A stretch of DNA of 64,000 nt from positions 1-64,000 of the forward strand of contig JARBJD010000266.1 of the NCBI GenBank assembly GCA_033064195.1, in the 5' to 3' direction. This document shows positions 13,701-22,416 of this stretch, in pieces. The stretch is from Blattamonas nauphoetae (lineage: Eukaryota; Preaxostyla; Oxymonadida). Numbering within the stretch: the stretch's first letter is position 1; the number at the start of each line of letters is the position of its first letter. Under the pieces are notes generated by a model. It was not told the DNA's origin and did not search any database. It worked only from the letters and a program-made list of their open reading frames with translations. The translations under genes and the position numbers were made by a program.

Positions 13701-16700
13701 CGAGAAGTGTTGTCATGAATGTGTTCACTTCTGTCAGAATGTCTGTTCCGATGCTGCAAGTCGTGAGAATGAGCGAGCCTGCACTGATCGTGACAAGTGT
13801 GGAGACTGTGCTTGTCGGAGAAAGAGCGAAGACGAGTGAGGCGAATGACAACGACTGTCCAGCTCCATTCAACACGATCGAGCCTCCGAGTGACTGAGAG
13901 ATCGTCTGTTTTCCGGATGACGATGAAAAGGTAGCTGTGGTTGTCACTTCGAGAGGAGATGATAATTTGACCTGTCCAGCAACGTCGATGTGTGTTGAGA
14001 GTGAATGCGAGAGCGCTGACGAGAGGGCCGAGTTGAGAGTGGAGCAGCGGAGTCGATCTGTCCCACAATTCGGATGCTCACTCTCTTCATTGTCCGTTGA
14101 TTGACCAGCCACGACTGTTCCTGTGGGAGGGAGGAGATGGAACAGCAGCGATGACTCGAAGAATGGATCGTCAGAGGTGAGAGAGCTGTCGCAACCAACG
14201 AAGTCCAAAAAAGGCTGAGTTGGAGTGAACGATCCTGTCCAAAGTGAAGGAGTCACGACTGTGCCGAGAGCGGATGACGTCACATGAACACATTGCGCTT
14301 TGTCAGCAACTGTCTGTGTGATGTCATCGAAGTTCACAGAAGCGAACGAGATCGGCTGTTCGGTTGTGATGGCGAGCAGAGCGTGACCAGACACAGAAAA
14401 GGATTTGAACGACGACGACTTGATGGAGAAAGAATGATCAGTCGACGAGAACGAGACGAGAGGCACAGCAAAGATCGCTGGTCCAATCGACTCGTCTGTT
14501 GTGTTGAAGCGGCAGTTCTGAAGGGTGACGGGGTGCTTTGTGGATTTGATGAGAGGATGACGATACGATTCGGAGTCTGAGCAGATCAGACAGACACCAT
14601 CCAACTTCAGCGAATGTGCATCGTCCTTCAGATCAAACATCCCACACTTCGCGATCGGATGGATGTCCAGGTTCGTCACAGTCAGCACTGACTTGTTTTC
14701 GATTGTGAAGACAAACGACCCTTCCACAGGGTCTTTGTCCACCTCCAACAACGATCGCAACACTTTCGCTGTCTTCGCATTCGTTGTTGTTGTGCCAGAC
14801 ACTGTGATGTCCTGGTCTGTGATCACAATCGCCTTCTCTGTGTATGTCATGTTCCACACAAATCGGATCTGTTGAGGGAAGTGTGTCCCGTTTTCGTATT
14901 TCTGTTTCAGATGCGTCACTCCAAATTTCAGTGTCGCGCAGTGTGTGCCTGTCCACTTGCAGTTGTCGTCATCCTTTCCACTTGCTCCCTTCAACGGCTC
15001 AATCACACTCCCATTCACAGAAATCGATGGAGATGGGAGGAAGTAGTGTATGGCCTCTTTGTCCTCCTCGCTGTCTCTTCCCTCAATCGCAACTCGATAC
15101 ATCCCACTCAGAGATCCTCCTCCGAACACAGGAATCTGATCTAATGTCTTCCCCTCGAAGAGAGAAGATTCGACGAAGATGTCATTGCCTCTGGCGGCTG
15201 TGTTGTTCTCGAATCTCGCATGGTCCAATGACGACGAGTTGAATCTGATCGGTCTCGAAGCTGTCGAAGTCCCTTTCACATAAATGGCCCCGCCTTTCCC
15301 AACCAACACCCCATTCTCGTCCGTCCCTGTCGCTCGACAATCGCGGAAGGTGTCTGGAGAACCGTCCACGAAGATGATTGAGATGTATCTCGAACCAGAC
15401 AGGTCGACAAACAGTGCTCCCCCATTTCGAGCTGAGCAGTTCACAAATTGAACACGATAGAAGGAAAGAGTGGAGCTCTTGGCGTTCAGAATGCTCCCAT
15501 CCGCATCTGAATCGATGTTCGAATACTTTTTCCAAGAGATCGTGATGGTGCCGCTGTGTGACTCCACAAAAGAACATCCGTGGAGAGAAAGAGCTGTGTT
15601 GACAGTTGCTCCTTCCAAATAGGTCGTTCCTGCTTTGTTGATCACGAGTGGATGAGAGAGGACAGAAGGAACATTTATAGTGAATGTTCGGAGTTTCAGT
15701 GAAGAGTCTGAAGCATCAACAACGAAAGGTGACGTGAGTGGGTCAGCTGGGATTGTGAGAGAGGCGATATGGAACCAGATGATTGTGGACGTTGACAGAA
15801 TATAGCGAGAAGTTGGTGACGTTGGATCTTGCTGGAGGATCGAATGCCAGATGTCAAGAGCTCTCTGGACGAATGTGGAATCAGTTATGATGATTGGATC
15901 AACATTCTGTATTCTGAGATCGACTCTCTGACCAGATGAGAGTAGATTGTTGATTGTGTGAGGAAGTCCTTTGAACTGCGACATGGGGAGGCCGAAATAG
16001 AAGCGAGTGTTGATCGGATGATGAATTCCATTCTCGTGGTAGCCAAAGTTCGGAATCTGAAAGTTTAGCTGGCTTCCACCAACCAGACAATGCGGTGTAT
16101 CGCTCACAGAACTGATTGGGCTGGCGATCGACACGAACGATGAAGCAAATCCAGACAGAACGATGTCATTCCCGATTTGTGAGAGAGACGAGGATGCCTT
16201 GTTTTCGGTGAAGATGAGACTCTTCAGAGTGAGTGTTGAGCTTCCGATTTTCGTGATGAAGAAAGCACCAGCTGGACCATTCGACGAGCAGTGAGAAGCG
16301 TCGCTCATCTCAATCGACACAGAAGCACTTGTCTCTGCATCCAGACAGCTTCCTCCATTTGTGCTGAGTGAAGATATGTGCATGAACCAGACTTGGTACA
16401 GACTGAGGGACGCTGAGCCAGACACAGACACTGCAGCCGAAGTAGTGAGAGCGATTGTGTTGAACGTGCACACTCGGAGTGTTGCTGTTCCTTGTGAGAA
16501 CGAGAAGAGAGGGACGGTGTGTTGTTTCACATTTTCGATCCTGACGTGTTTCACGAGACTGGTCGCTGTGGTTGCAGAGTGGCTAAGAAGGACAGACGAG
16601 GCGTTGAGTGGTTTGAGGGAGAGCGAGGTGAGTGTCAGGTTTCCATTGCTCCCAACAGTCACTCCGCCCATCTTGAGTGTTGTTGACTTTGTCGAATTCA

Positions 16701-18744
16701 CCATCCAGCCCTGCCCGACGATCTGGATCGATTTTGTGATCGTTTCATCGCTGAGTGAGTAATCGCCGACAGCGACGTGGATTTGTGTGAACACCGATTT
16801 GGCTTTCGTGATGGGAGTGGAGACGAGAGGGCAGGGATTTGACTCAACACAATCCTCTCCTGTCTTCCCCTCTTCAACGAAGAGTTGAGGAAGCGTGACT
16901 GTGATCGGAGTTGGAAGATACTTGTCTTGTTCGGGAAAATTAGCGTTGGAGCTCTTATCATAATAAAAGCCGATTTTGTTGGAAGGTGTCGATGAAGTGC
17001 AACCAATCACATTTGCTGTTGAGTAGAAAGAAGAATTAAATCCAGTTGCATGGATATCGTTCCCTCTGTAATGTGCATAATCGTTGGTTGTTGTCAATTT
17101 TTCTTTTGCTTGATTGTTGTCGAAGTGTGTGTCTTCGATGAAGATATGTTGGGGATAATTGAAGAATAGAGCCCCTCCTCTTATTTCCGCCTCGTTCTGT
17201 CTGAAGACACAGCGGGAGAATGATTGATGGGCGTAATTCGTTGCAATGCTGCCACCATTCCCTACTGCCTTGTTTCCTTCGAAGAGTGAATCAGAGAGAA
17301 GAAGGATTTGGTATGCACCAGAATATGTGAAGACAGATCCGTGTCCTGAGGTTGTCTGGCCAGTGAATTTACAATTGTTCATCTGAATGAACGCAACAGA
17401 GTCAGCTGCTATGAACGTTCGCGTACGGGAATCTCCTTTTTGTGATTCGAAGGTGGAGTGGGTGATGTCTGTCATGACGGAATAATACGTTGTGATCTGA
17501 TTGCTATATTGGGCAATTGTGCTTGCCTTGTCATATTTCACAAAACAGGAATCGATCAAGAGTGATTGTTTTCCTTCTACGACTCCCTTCAAGACCATCA
17601 CTCCGACGTGGGAGGTTTTGCAGTCGATCGTGAACGAGCAGCTTGTCAGTTTCACAGCTCCAGAGAGGCCATCAATGGCGATGATGGCGAACGTTTGTGT
17701 CTGTGATGCCGAAGAGATGATGCAGCTGGTAAAGTGATAATGTGTGAATCCCGTCTCATTGTGGAAATATCCTGCGCATGACGTGAATGTGTGCGTTCCT
17801 GTGATGTGCTTGATTGTCGGGTCATCCGCATTCCTTCCTGTTCGGGGATTCTCACATTCGAGCAGTGTAGAGTTGATGAGGTCGAACGACGAAGAGTGGC
17901 CCAGAATGGATGCCACTGTCCCGTACAAAGCATCGTCCACTCGGCTCATCTCGTTTCCTGCCAAAACCTGTGTTGGACGATGGTAACGAGGCTGAGAATG
18001 AGCGGTTTGTGACGATGTCAGGTTGAAGAATTTTGATGTTGTGACGATTGTTGTGAGGAGTGGAGAGAACGAGGCGAGGCTGACGGTTGATGCAATGCCA
18101 CTCTCCCCGAGGAGTGAGAGGGAAGATATGGACGCCGAAGCGACAGTGACAACAGCTTCAGTGGATGATTGTTGTCCGGACATGATTTCGGTGAAGGACG
18201 GGATGAGAGGCGTGCCTGTTTGGACGACACAACTGACCAGCGTGACTGACGAGCTGGCATCAGCCGAAGAGTCTGTCGATGTGATCAAAAGCGGGGAAAT
18301 AACTGTTTCAAGCTGGAACTCGATTTGGGTGAGGGTGAGTATGGATGATTCGACGATGGCACAGCGGGGATGTTCTGCTGCCCTTGCTCCAGTGGGTCCG
18401 TCTTTGTTGACGTTTCGGTCGAGTTCGGCATTCTGCGATTCCAATGAAAACTTGAGAGAACCGAACAATGCCGTTGAGTTGACAATTCTGAACATGAACG
18501 GAGGAAATTTTGGATCTGAGTTGGACAACTTGGGAGCGTTTGTGGTTGAGGCATAGTTCGGTTGATAGATGACTGTACCATTTTCACCTTGGAGATCCAA
18601 TTTTGTTGATTCAATGAGATGGCCAGAACATCTATAGCCTGCTTTTCGAAGATGTATTTCGTTCAGATTGTTCCCGAAATGTTCACGTAAATCGAGAAAA
18701 TCAGCCAAAGGCAGGCATATCAAGAATGTAATAATCCAAAACAT
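7774..18744 (-). CDS. Giant beta-helix membrane protein with C-terminal pseudokinase-like domain
   Basis: One uninterrupted frame of about 3,656 aa, stop TGA. It is open to 18858, but the Met at 18744 begins a clear signal peptide (MFWIITFLICLPLADF), so I prefer that start. The ectodomain (about residues 20-3300) is Ser/Thr-rich with repeated beta-strand units such as GGSIATN, GGALFFN and GKGGAIYV, as in pectate-lyase-like right-handed beta-helices. At least seven modules carry a short Cys pair motif (NCGIVQLAC, HCGYFGVAC, LCGSPELPC). A single membrane span (about 3315-3339, PIVISLIVALVLFIVIVCVIY) is followed by basic residues, so the tail is cytoplasmic. The tail (about 3410-3656) keeps kinase landmarks: LNPHWILL in place of the catalytic loop, RWIAPELG, FSLGLVLLEMETG and ARPTLEQV. 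I see no glycine loop, no HRD and no DFG, so it is probably not catalytic. A surface receptor or adhesin role is inferred. Confidence 0.88.
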   Translation of the reverse strand: MFWIITFLICLPLADFLDLREHFGNNLNEIHLRKAGYRCSGHLIESTKLDLQGENGTVIYQPNYASTTNAPKLSNSDPKFPPFMFRIVNSTALFGSLKFSLESQNAELDRNVNKDGPTGARAAEHPRCAIVESSILTLTQIEFQLETVISPLLITSTDSSADASSSVTLVSCVVQTGTPLIPSFTEIMSGQQSSTEAVVTVASASISSLSLLGESGIASTVSLASFSPLLTTIVTTSKFFNLTSSQTAHSQPRYHRPTQVLAGNEMSRVDDALYGTVASILGHSSSFDLINSTLLECENPRTGRNADDPTIKHITGTHTFTSCAGYFHNETGFTHYHFTSCIISSASQTQTFAIIAIDGLSGAVKLTSCSFTIDCKTSHVGVMVLKGVVEGKQSLLIDSCFVKYDKASTIAQYSNQITTYYSVMTDITHSTFESQKGDSRTRTFIAADSVAFIQMNNCKFTGQTTSGHGSVFTYSGAYQILLLSDSLFEGNKAVGNGGSIATNYAHQSFSRCVFRQNEAEIRGGALFFNYPQHIFIEDTHFDNNQAKEKLTTTNDYAHYRGNDIHATGFNSSFYSTANVIGCTSSTPSNKIGFYYDKSSNANFPEQDKYLPTPITVTLPQLFVEEGKTGEDCVESNPCPLVSTPITKAKSVFTQIHVAVGDYSLSDETITKSIQIVGQGWMVNSTKSTTLKMGGVTVGSNGNLTLTSLSLKPLNASSVLLSHSATTATSLVKHVRIENVKQHTVPLFSFSQGTATLRVCTFNTIALTTSAAVSVSGSASLSLYQVWFMHISSLSTNGGSCLDAETSASVSIEMSDASHCSSNGPAGAFFITKIGSSTLTLKSLIFTENKASSSLSQIGNDIVLSGFASSFVSIASPISSVSDTPHCLVGGSQLNFQIPNFGYHENGIHHPINTRFYFGLPMSQFKGLPHTINNLLSSGQRVDLRIQNVDPIIITDSTFVQRALDIWHSILQQDPTSPTSRYILSTSTIIWFHIASLTIPADPLTSPFVVDASDSSLKLRTFTINVPSVLSHPLVINKAGTTYLEGATVNTALSLHGCSFVESHSGTITISWKKYSNIDSDADGSILNAKSSTLSFYRVQFVNCSARNGGALFVDLSGSRYISIIFVDGSPDTFRDCRATGTDENGVLVGKGGAIYVKGTSTASRPIRFNSSSLDHARFENNTAARGNDIFVESSLFEGKTLDQIPVFGGGSLSGMYRVAIEGRDSEEDKEAIHYFLPSPSISVNGSVIEPLKGASGKDDDNCKWTGTHCATLKFGVTHLKQKYENGTHFPQQIRFVWNMTYTEKAIVITDQDITVSGTTTTNAKTAKVLRSLLEVDKDPVEGSFVFTIENKSVLTVTNLDIHPIAKCGMFDLKDDAHSLKLDGVCLICSDSESYRHPLIKSTKHPVTLQNCRFNTTDESIGPAIFAVPLVSFSSTDHSFSIKSSSFKSFSVSGHALLAITTEQPISFASVNFDDITQTVADKAQCVHVTSSALGTVVTPSLWTGSFTPTQPFLDFVGCDSSLTSDDPFFESSLLFHLLPPTGTVVAGQSTDNEESEHPNCGTDRLRCSTLNSALSSALSHSLSTHIDVAGQVKLSSPLEVTTTATFSSSSGKQTISQSLGGSIVLNGAGQSLSFASLVFALSPTSTVSTLVTISAGSLILTTCSIGTDILTEVNTFMTTLLDVANGCSLSLSGTEFKNLKFTHPSLGTAIVLRLGSSFSSDSGSLFTSVSSNATGSLIFVHSADLETTSKASPFSLIKTTFEPLPASLMTIRKKKWYSGEVGNEGAASLLYFWFPHTEDETSLSVDENGEDHRNCGIVQLACQTLKTGFASLKATGTTLILNRNDTIQTTLTTAFPTQTIQSKTTAQTISVSPSGAVSISSSRQIALHTLSFTFESGARNLPFVEVTTGSLSIKECSFGSSESDTTLTSALFDISGTLRVDSVNFTKLKTSQSAGLFKLELTDTETLCFTSTRIESCTSTGAPLLSLVLSSTTQQTNWDFNLKGISFTEETSNSVPSGALIFISGSSFATQIVPSRFPLIDPETDENKFWGLDSTTSVESSLLVYLVEPGNEIDVDGTNGKDIAHCGYFGVACQTIGKGIVRATVEAASKQINIQDETKLEEKITPSSIALSIVGEAEQRPISVLAGGQFEIENGKLVLSSLSFETSVSSFARSLITLHTAGSLAITSCSFTSFTSSTSPSILSATLQTTQSVTLSETSFVSCHSTASARSGVLDVTLSEGSTFTLAHSSKPFSSCSSPKATVNLIFISHPSLSESVISSSLDFDWTKDSDSLADFAGKEGDHPVPVPLFLYFSSLGEEVFVSNGSYDVSVCGFSEYPCASLAALHSRIRDTPDKTVTFRTSIDHSTELTFSKDITLAGNEQTMTIKETLDTLTPICLFTIAANVRIEQLFLQIPSIFQHASLLQCQSGSLEMSNCSLSQEGHQPIPSTLIQILSGSSLSVSTTFFNSIISSNEKAGVISAVLVESTSFRLDSNTFTSCTCSGQANAIFLELVSTTAVHSDSFDYLMTDLVFDSPSSNSDTKIEIDVYVVGNNLDKTMTSSKWENSFSREKGSSLWGEDTTTGLNISLLPYLVALEGPVEIDDDGKGFEKCGHFFLFCHSLELGLRRMKEASVDTMKVMERITATTLLEPQCELCIEGNDELSTLSFSLDGCFINSPKDATPSTLSFSSLAIVVPSESTHLSLFSSLSGTLSFTSCTITGSSPNPIAFSLIALTTGDLLFSFTHSKSIVLQSTPLIASSGSITMTNSNFTSISRVDGLGCVLEADSSGSILVQHCLFVSCMSNGTTNWIHLLGADANTLNKENWEGTLNASSLRSSVLLSSSTLSASSISDVDPHSLLYEFYPRTTPRIVVQKDGKNEDHPLCGSPELPCLSVDTSFGLTKVRTVEITGEGEVKTQMRMDGDFLTIEGHKKRGVVRMVGKGQIVNNKFDDPDTLLLSFVSLDLSQSTLEEGGIVVNENGEVKLDSNTVSSLTTIRSSLIQLTGGQAVVINLTLTDLSFSPTVFDFSSFDLVSLSEVSTTNCSIGKFVKASEGTNFSLKSSSFIGQHTTTTVNNDTEEDKAHDVCDWSDSFISLVNTTSVFENVKFTHHQIGAVEMDGGSLRVEASTFHDNSVVNSSFPSVRQNIHCLSGQLSVESLSGGDGQLAGLSAWINVEEECHFSSPIVDPHTPLFIPALLPSLSKVETNKKTSQTVVKLAGKLLIPCGLSLDVFEWNEKSQIATDKSTEISLATANIQNWNETSLELTLNESSLSKTLKIEHEWRLRLVFGNGVSGTEWITVKQSRAAEKKALATEAMKVLLPIVISLIVALVLFIVIVCVIYHRRKGKKSDEQMTLLTQQELDAVDIKVEVDESLNIMDDRSANNFPSDTIGDSKLSFGDTSRDRSLKSEKMEEEEPRATAKFLCEAMRCDGKFDICVVDTRHTLHNRIHKPDLNIRPLRRFHVGFEIIEGLKRMERDTRLQQHLAKLNPHWILLGAEDQVFLKVRETGAVPPDKGLGMNALENDNLHRWIAPELGQNDHTFTGSTKEATSREDLRAASVFSLGLVLLEMETGIVPFGEIDGVNAQRQLGTGTRPNMTNVMTEMKELISECLDVDKTARPTLEQVQERLVEIGQKSNQLTSEEAQSIQEQLKQKTVLAPI

Positions 18745-18960
18745 GAACAGGGAACGTCGTGACGCCTGGCTGAGAAAGTCTTGCTGTGATCTAACCATTA
18801 TACTGATGAATGCAGGAAAAGTCAGCCCTTCCGACATACCAGCGTTGAGATGCGTCAAAAATGTGGTTCAGGGGCTTATATTTCCAAGTTTGTAAAAATT
18901 GTCTCAAATAATCACACAAGAATGGTTGGAAGAAGGCCACAAAAACCCTCTTCGTTCTCT

Positions 18961-21960
18961 TCAATCAAACAAAGAGCCAATACTCACACACTCATCCTCG
19001 TCTGTGAATCTCGGATAGATCGAAGGACGAAATGGAGACGAAGACCTGAACTGGAACGAACTGTTCACTCCGAAGCCCAAACGGAGAGAGATGGCGCATT
19101 CGGAGATGTGTGTCTCGCTCACATCTTCCACCCCTTCCTCAATCAGTGTGTCGACCCATTCCATTGTCGTCGACAGCAATCCCAATTCCCTGATTGGTGT
19201 GGTGATTCGGAGTGAGACGGGCGTCTGTCGGTTCAAAGACTGGCTCGTCCAAAGTTCGAGTTGAGGATGCTGTTCCATCAGTCGAACAGCGAGAAGTGCA
19301 CACAGTGACATCATCTGCGAAGACGACGAGGGAGACACAACAAGACGAATCAATTCCGCATTGGTGTGAATTAAATCCCAAACGTGTCTGTGCTGATTGT
19401 GTTCATTGACGGAAAGCAACATTCGTTCTGGTCGAACCAGCATCAGCATCGTGAAACCAATCCCGATGACTGCGGTCAATCGCCCTGTTTCAAATCTGGG
19501 CATGAATCTGCGATTCGTACCCTGCATCGATTTCCATGCTGCTGTCAACTGTTGGGGCGTTGCGAATCGGGGAATGCGTTTGAACCAGATGACCAGTCGG
19601 AGATCAACCGCAAACGAAGACGGGAGGGCGTTGAGGAAGGACTCAGACAGACAGAGAGGGTCATGGGGCAGAGTTTCGTCGAAGGTCAGAATGGAGGACA
19701 CGTGTGACTCGACAAAGAAGTCAAGCACAGCTGGGAGTGTTTGGAGTTCGTCCAGCTCGGCCTGAGCGAGTGGGAAGGACGAGAAAACGGGGTTGTTGGA
19801 GTTGTGGGAGTGAGATTTGCCTGAAAATGTGGCATCGATGCGAGCTTCGAGTGAAGTGGAGCGGAAGGACTTGATTAGCTTGAAGAGCGAGAGGAGGATG
19901 ATCACAACATCTGTGTCGACGAGCGATGGCGAGACGACCACAGCCAGACAACTCAAATCCACAAAAACTCCGCCCCACAACTTGTTCTCGTCAAACTCCA
20001 TTTCTTCTCTGCCTTCTCCCTTCAGTTCATCCCCCGCCTTTTCAAACGCAGAGGCCAGCAGCGTCGGCAGTGCTTCGGTCACTCTGCTGAAGAAAGGGCG
20101 TGTTGCTTCCTCTTCTCTGCGAATATCAAATCTCACATTGCGTCCATAGCGTTCCACCAGGTCCCGATCATCTTCCCTCCTCTTTTCACAATGCGTCATG
20201 AATCGGAGAAGAGCCTTCAACGCCTTCTGCGACAGGTCGGGAAGAGGCCGATTGACCAAATCCCAAAGTGGTTCGGCGAGATCGAGGAAGAACGGAGTGC
20301 GATGATAAGGCGAGCCCCACGTCCGCTGATACTGGAACAGCTGCTCGATCATGTCGCAGATGAACCAGCGAGCGTTCGGGTTGGTCGGATCGGTCAGCAT
20401 TCGTCTCATTTTCAGTGTTGGCAGTCGTTCGTTAAAGTACACCAGCGTTTCACTCGTCGCAAGTGCCCACAATCGAACAAGGCACTCGTTGTCTCGCTCA
20501 GAATCCTCCGAAACACCAAATTCTCCAAGCCATTGGTCCACCAGCGATTGGACTTGCAGCTTCGGTGGGATGTTGTCGGCACGAACACCAACAATATCTG
20601 CGCCTTCGAGGTGGAAGTCCATGACTCTCTGAATCATTCTTGCCAACCAAATCGGCGTGTCCACACTTTTGAAAAGGTAAGTGTCGAAGAAGGCATTCAC
20701 CATTTCGGTGTCGATGGGCTGGCCGTATCCGCCGCCCAAGTTGAACGGATGCGAGAAATTGTGTTCCAGCGACACTTGTCCGTGTTGTGGGAAGAGTGGA
20801 TAATAGCGAAGGATGAATGTCCACAATTGTTTGAGAATGGGCGTGACGATGTGGAGGTGATGCAGTTTGACGGATGAATGGCTGAACATGCGCTGGGCAC
20901 CGTGGAGGGCAACCATCATCGCGTCAAGCATGTGTGCTTTGGATGGAAGTGAAAGAGAGGCAGATGGTGTCAATGAAAGGGTTTGTTGGTCCAGACGAGC
21001 TGAAAGTGACGAGAGGATGAGGAGGGAGAGTTCTGCGTGGAGAAGATCTCGGAGGAATTCAGATTGATAGAATCCACTTTTCTGATCTCCATCCTGTTCA
21101 TTATCCCTCATCGCAACTTTGTACTTTTCCAGAACAAGTTGACATGCTTCAACAAAACATGTGTCGTCGTCCAGATCCGCCATCCAATCGACCGATATTT
21201 CCGCCAGATGTGCCTTGACTCCAGTGCGAAATAGAATGTCATGCAGTTCATTCTCATCTAATGTTGTCACTTTCTGAAACAATGATTGGGCCGACTTCGC
21301 AATTTCAGAGTTTGAGCAAAGTGTCAAAAGTGCGTAGTGGTGAAAGCATGGAATGGCTGGTAGAATAGCGATATTTGCGTCGGGATGTCGTTGAGAGAGA
21401 TACAAATCGTGAAGAGCATCCTGAAATTGGATGAATAGAAGCAGAGACTGTTCGTCGTGAGCCAGTACGAGATTCGAGTCAGATACAGGAGTCCTCACTA
21501 TCACCTGACTATCTTCCACAAGGGAGAACATCACATAATCACAAGAGACAGGTAAGGACCATGACAATGAGATCCGCACAGATGACTTGTTCGATCGAAT
21601 GATTTCGCTAAGTCTGCGTAACACCTTCAGAAATTAATATACAAGAACCAAACCTCACATTTCACATTCTGTGATAAGCTGACATCGCTAACACAGGATA
21701 AAACGCGGTTAAAATCGTTGGTACAATCAGAGCAAGTCGGTGAAGATTGCGGAGGTGAGTGGTCATCCAATTGATCCGCTGAGATCCTGACAACGAGAGA
21801 TTCCAGAAGGCTGATCTGGAGGAGAATCAAAAACCACAGGTAAAGAGGAGTGACTTTCAGGGATGTAACAGACAATATTTTCTTCAGCTTTATTCAAATC
21901 ATTCGGTAGACCGAGTGATCTTGACGTTGCTGACACGGGAATTTCGGGTGTAATGGTCAT
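18961..21960 (-). CDS. Unrecognised helical protein, about 983 aa, two short introns
   Basis: The main frame runs from 21624 to a TGA stop at 18961. A 29-nt intron at 21625-21653 (GTTTGG...TATTAATTTCTGAAG) joins it in frame to an upstream exon. A further candidate intron of only 19 nt at 21816-21834 (GTTTTTGATTCTCCTCCAG) joins that exon to an ATG at 21960; with both removed the coding length is divisible by three. Without the 19-nt intron the start would be the Met at 21875. The product is rich in Leu and aromatic residues with amphipathic helices throughout, like an alpha-solenoid, and has no signal peptide or obvious catalytic motif. I do not recognise the family. Its end lies about 0.2 kb downstream of the giant gene's start on the same strand. 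Confidence 0.7.
21625..21653 (-). other. 29-nt intron
   Basis: Starts GTTTGG and ends CTGAAG, with a TATTAAT branch-like sequence. It contains in-frame stops. Its removal joins two protein-like frames in phase (Cys-Glu to Val-Leu-Arg-Arg). Confidence 0.7.
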
Positions 21961-22416
21961 CCGTAACAGATTCAATCGCTAAGGATAGGAGGATTGATGA
22001 TCGATAGGACAAGAATTGAATGTGCGGGTCGATCAGCTCGATGATCCATTCCAGGATAACCTCTCCGCTATTTTGGGTTATAAAATTGTTATTTTTTTGA
22101 TCAACATAGGAGAAATGAATTGTAACTCCTTGAATAACAAAGGAGGAACGAAACTCTTCAGAACATAATTGAGATTCACAGAAACCTCAGTTGACTCTGA
22201 TATACTTGACTTTCTGTAAACTGGCAGGAGGATTGTGACGGAATCGGAGGCCAGGATTCAGCGTCGACAGTGCTTTGTCTCGAGCGGTGGGGAAATAGCG
22301 TCGACGAAGGCTGTGCGAAGAGAGGAGGGGAGAGAATGAAAAAGATGAAAGAAAGGGTTGAAAATAGAAAGAACGAAGAATCAAAAACAGAAAAACACTC
22401 TTCTCACTCATCCATA
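21961..22416. other. Intergenic, 456 bp
   Basis: Separates the helical protein gene from the 3' end of the flippase gene. AT-rich, with an A/T run near 22088. I see no gene, repeat or RNA here. Confidence 0.5.

Noticed and set aside
7885-18556. Many plus-strand open frames of 60-260 codons opposite the giant gene
   Set aside because: They lie antisense to a long, protein-like frame with clear homology to its paralogue, and their composition is that of reverse-complemented Ser/Thr codons.
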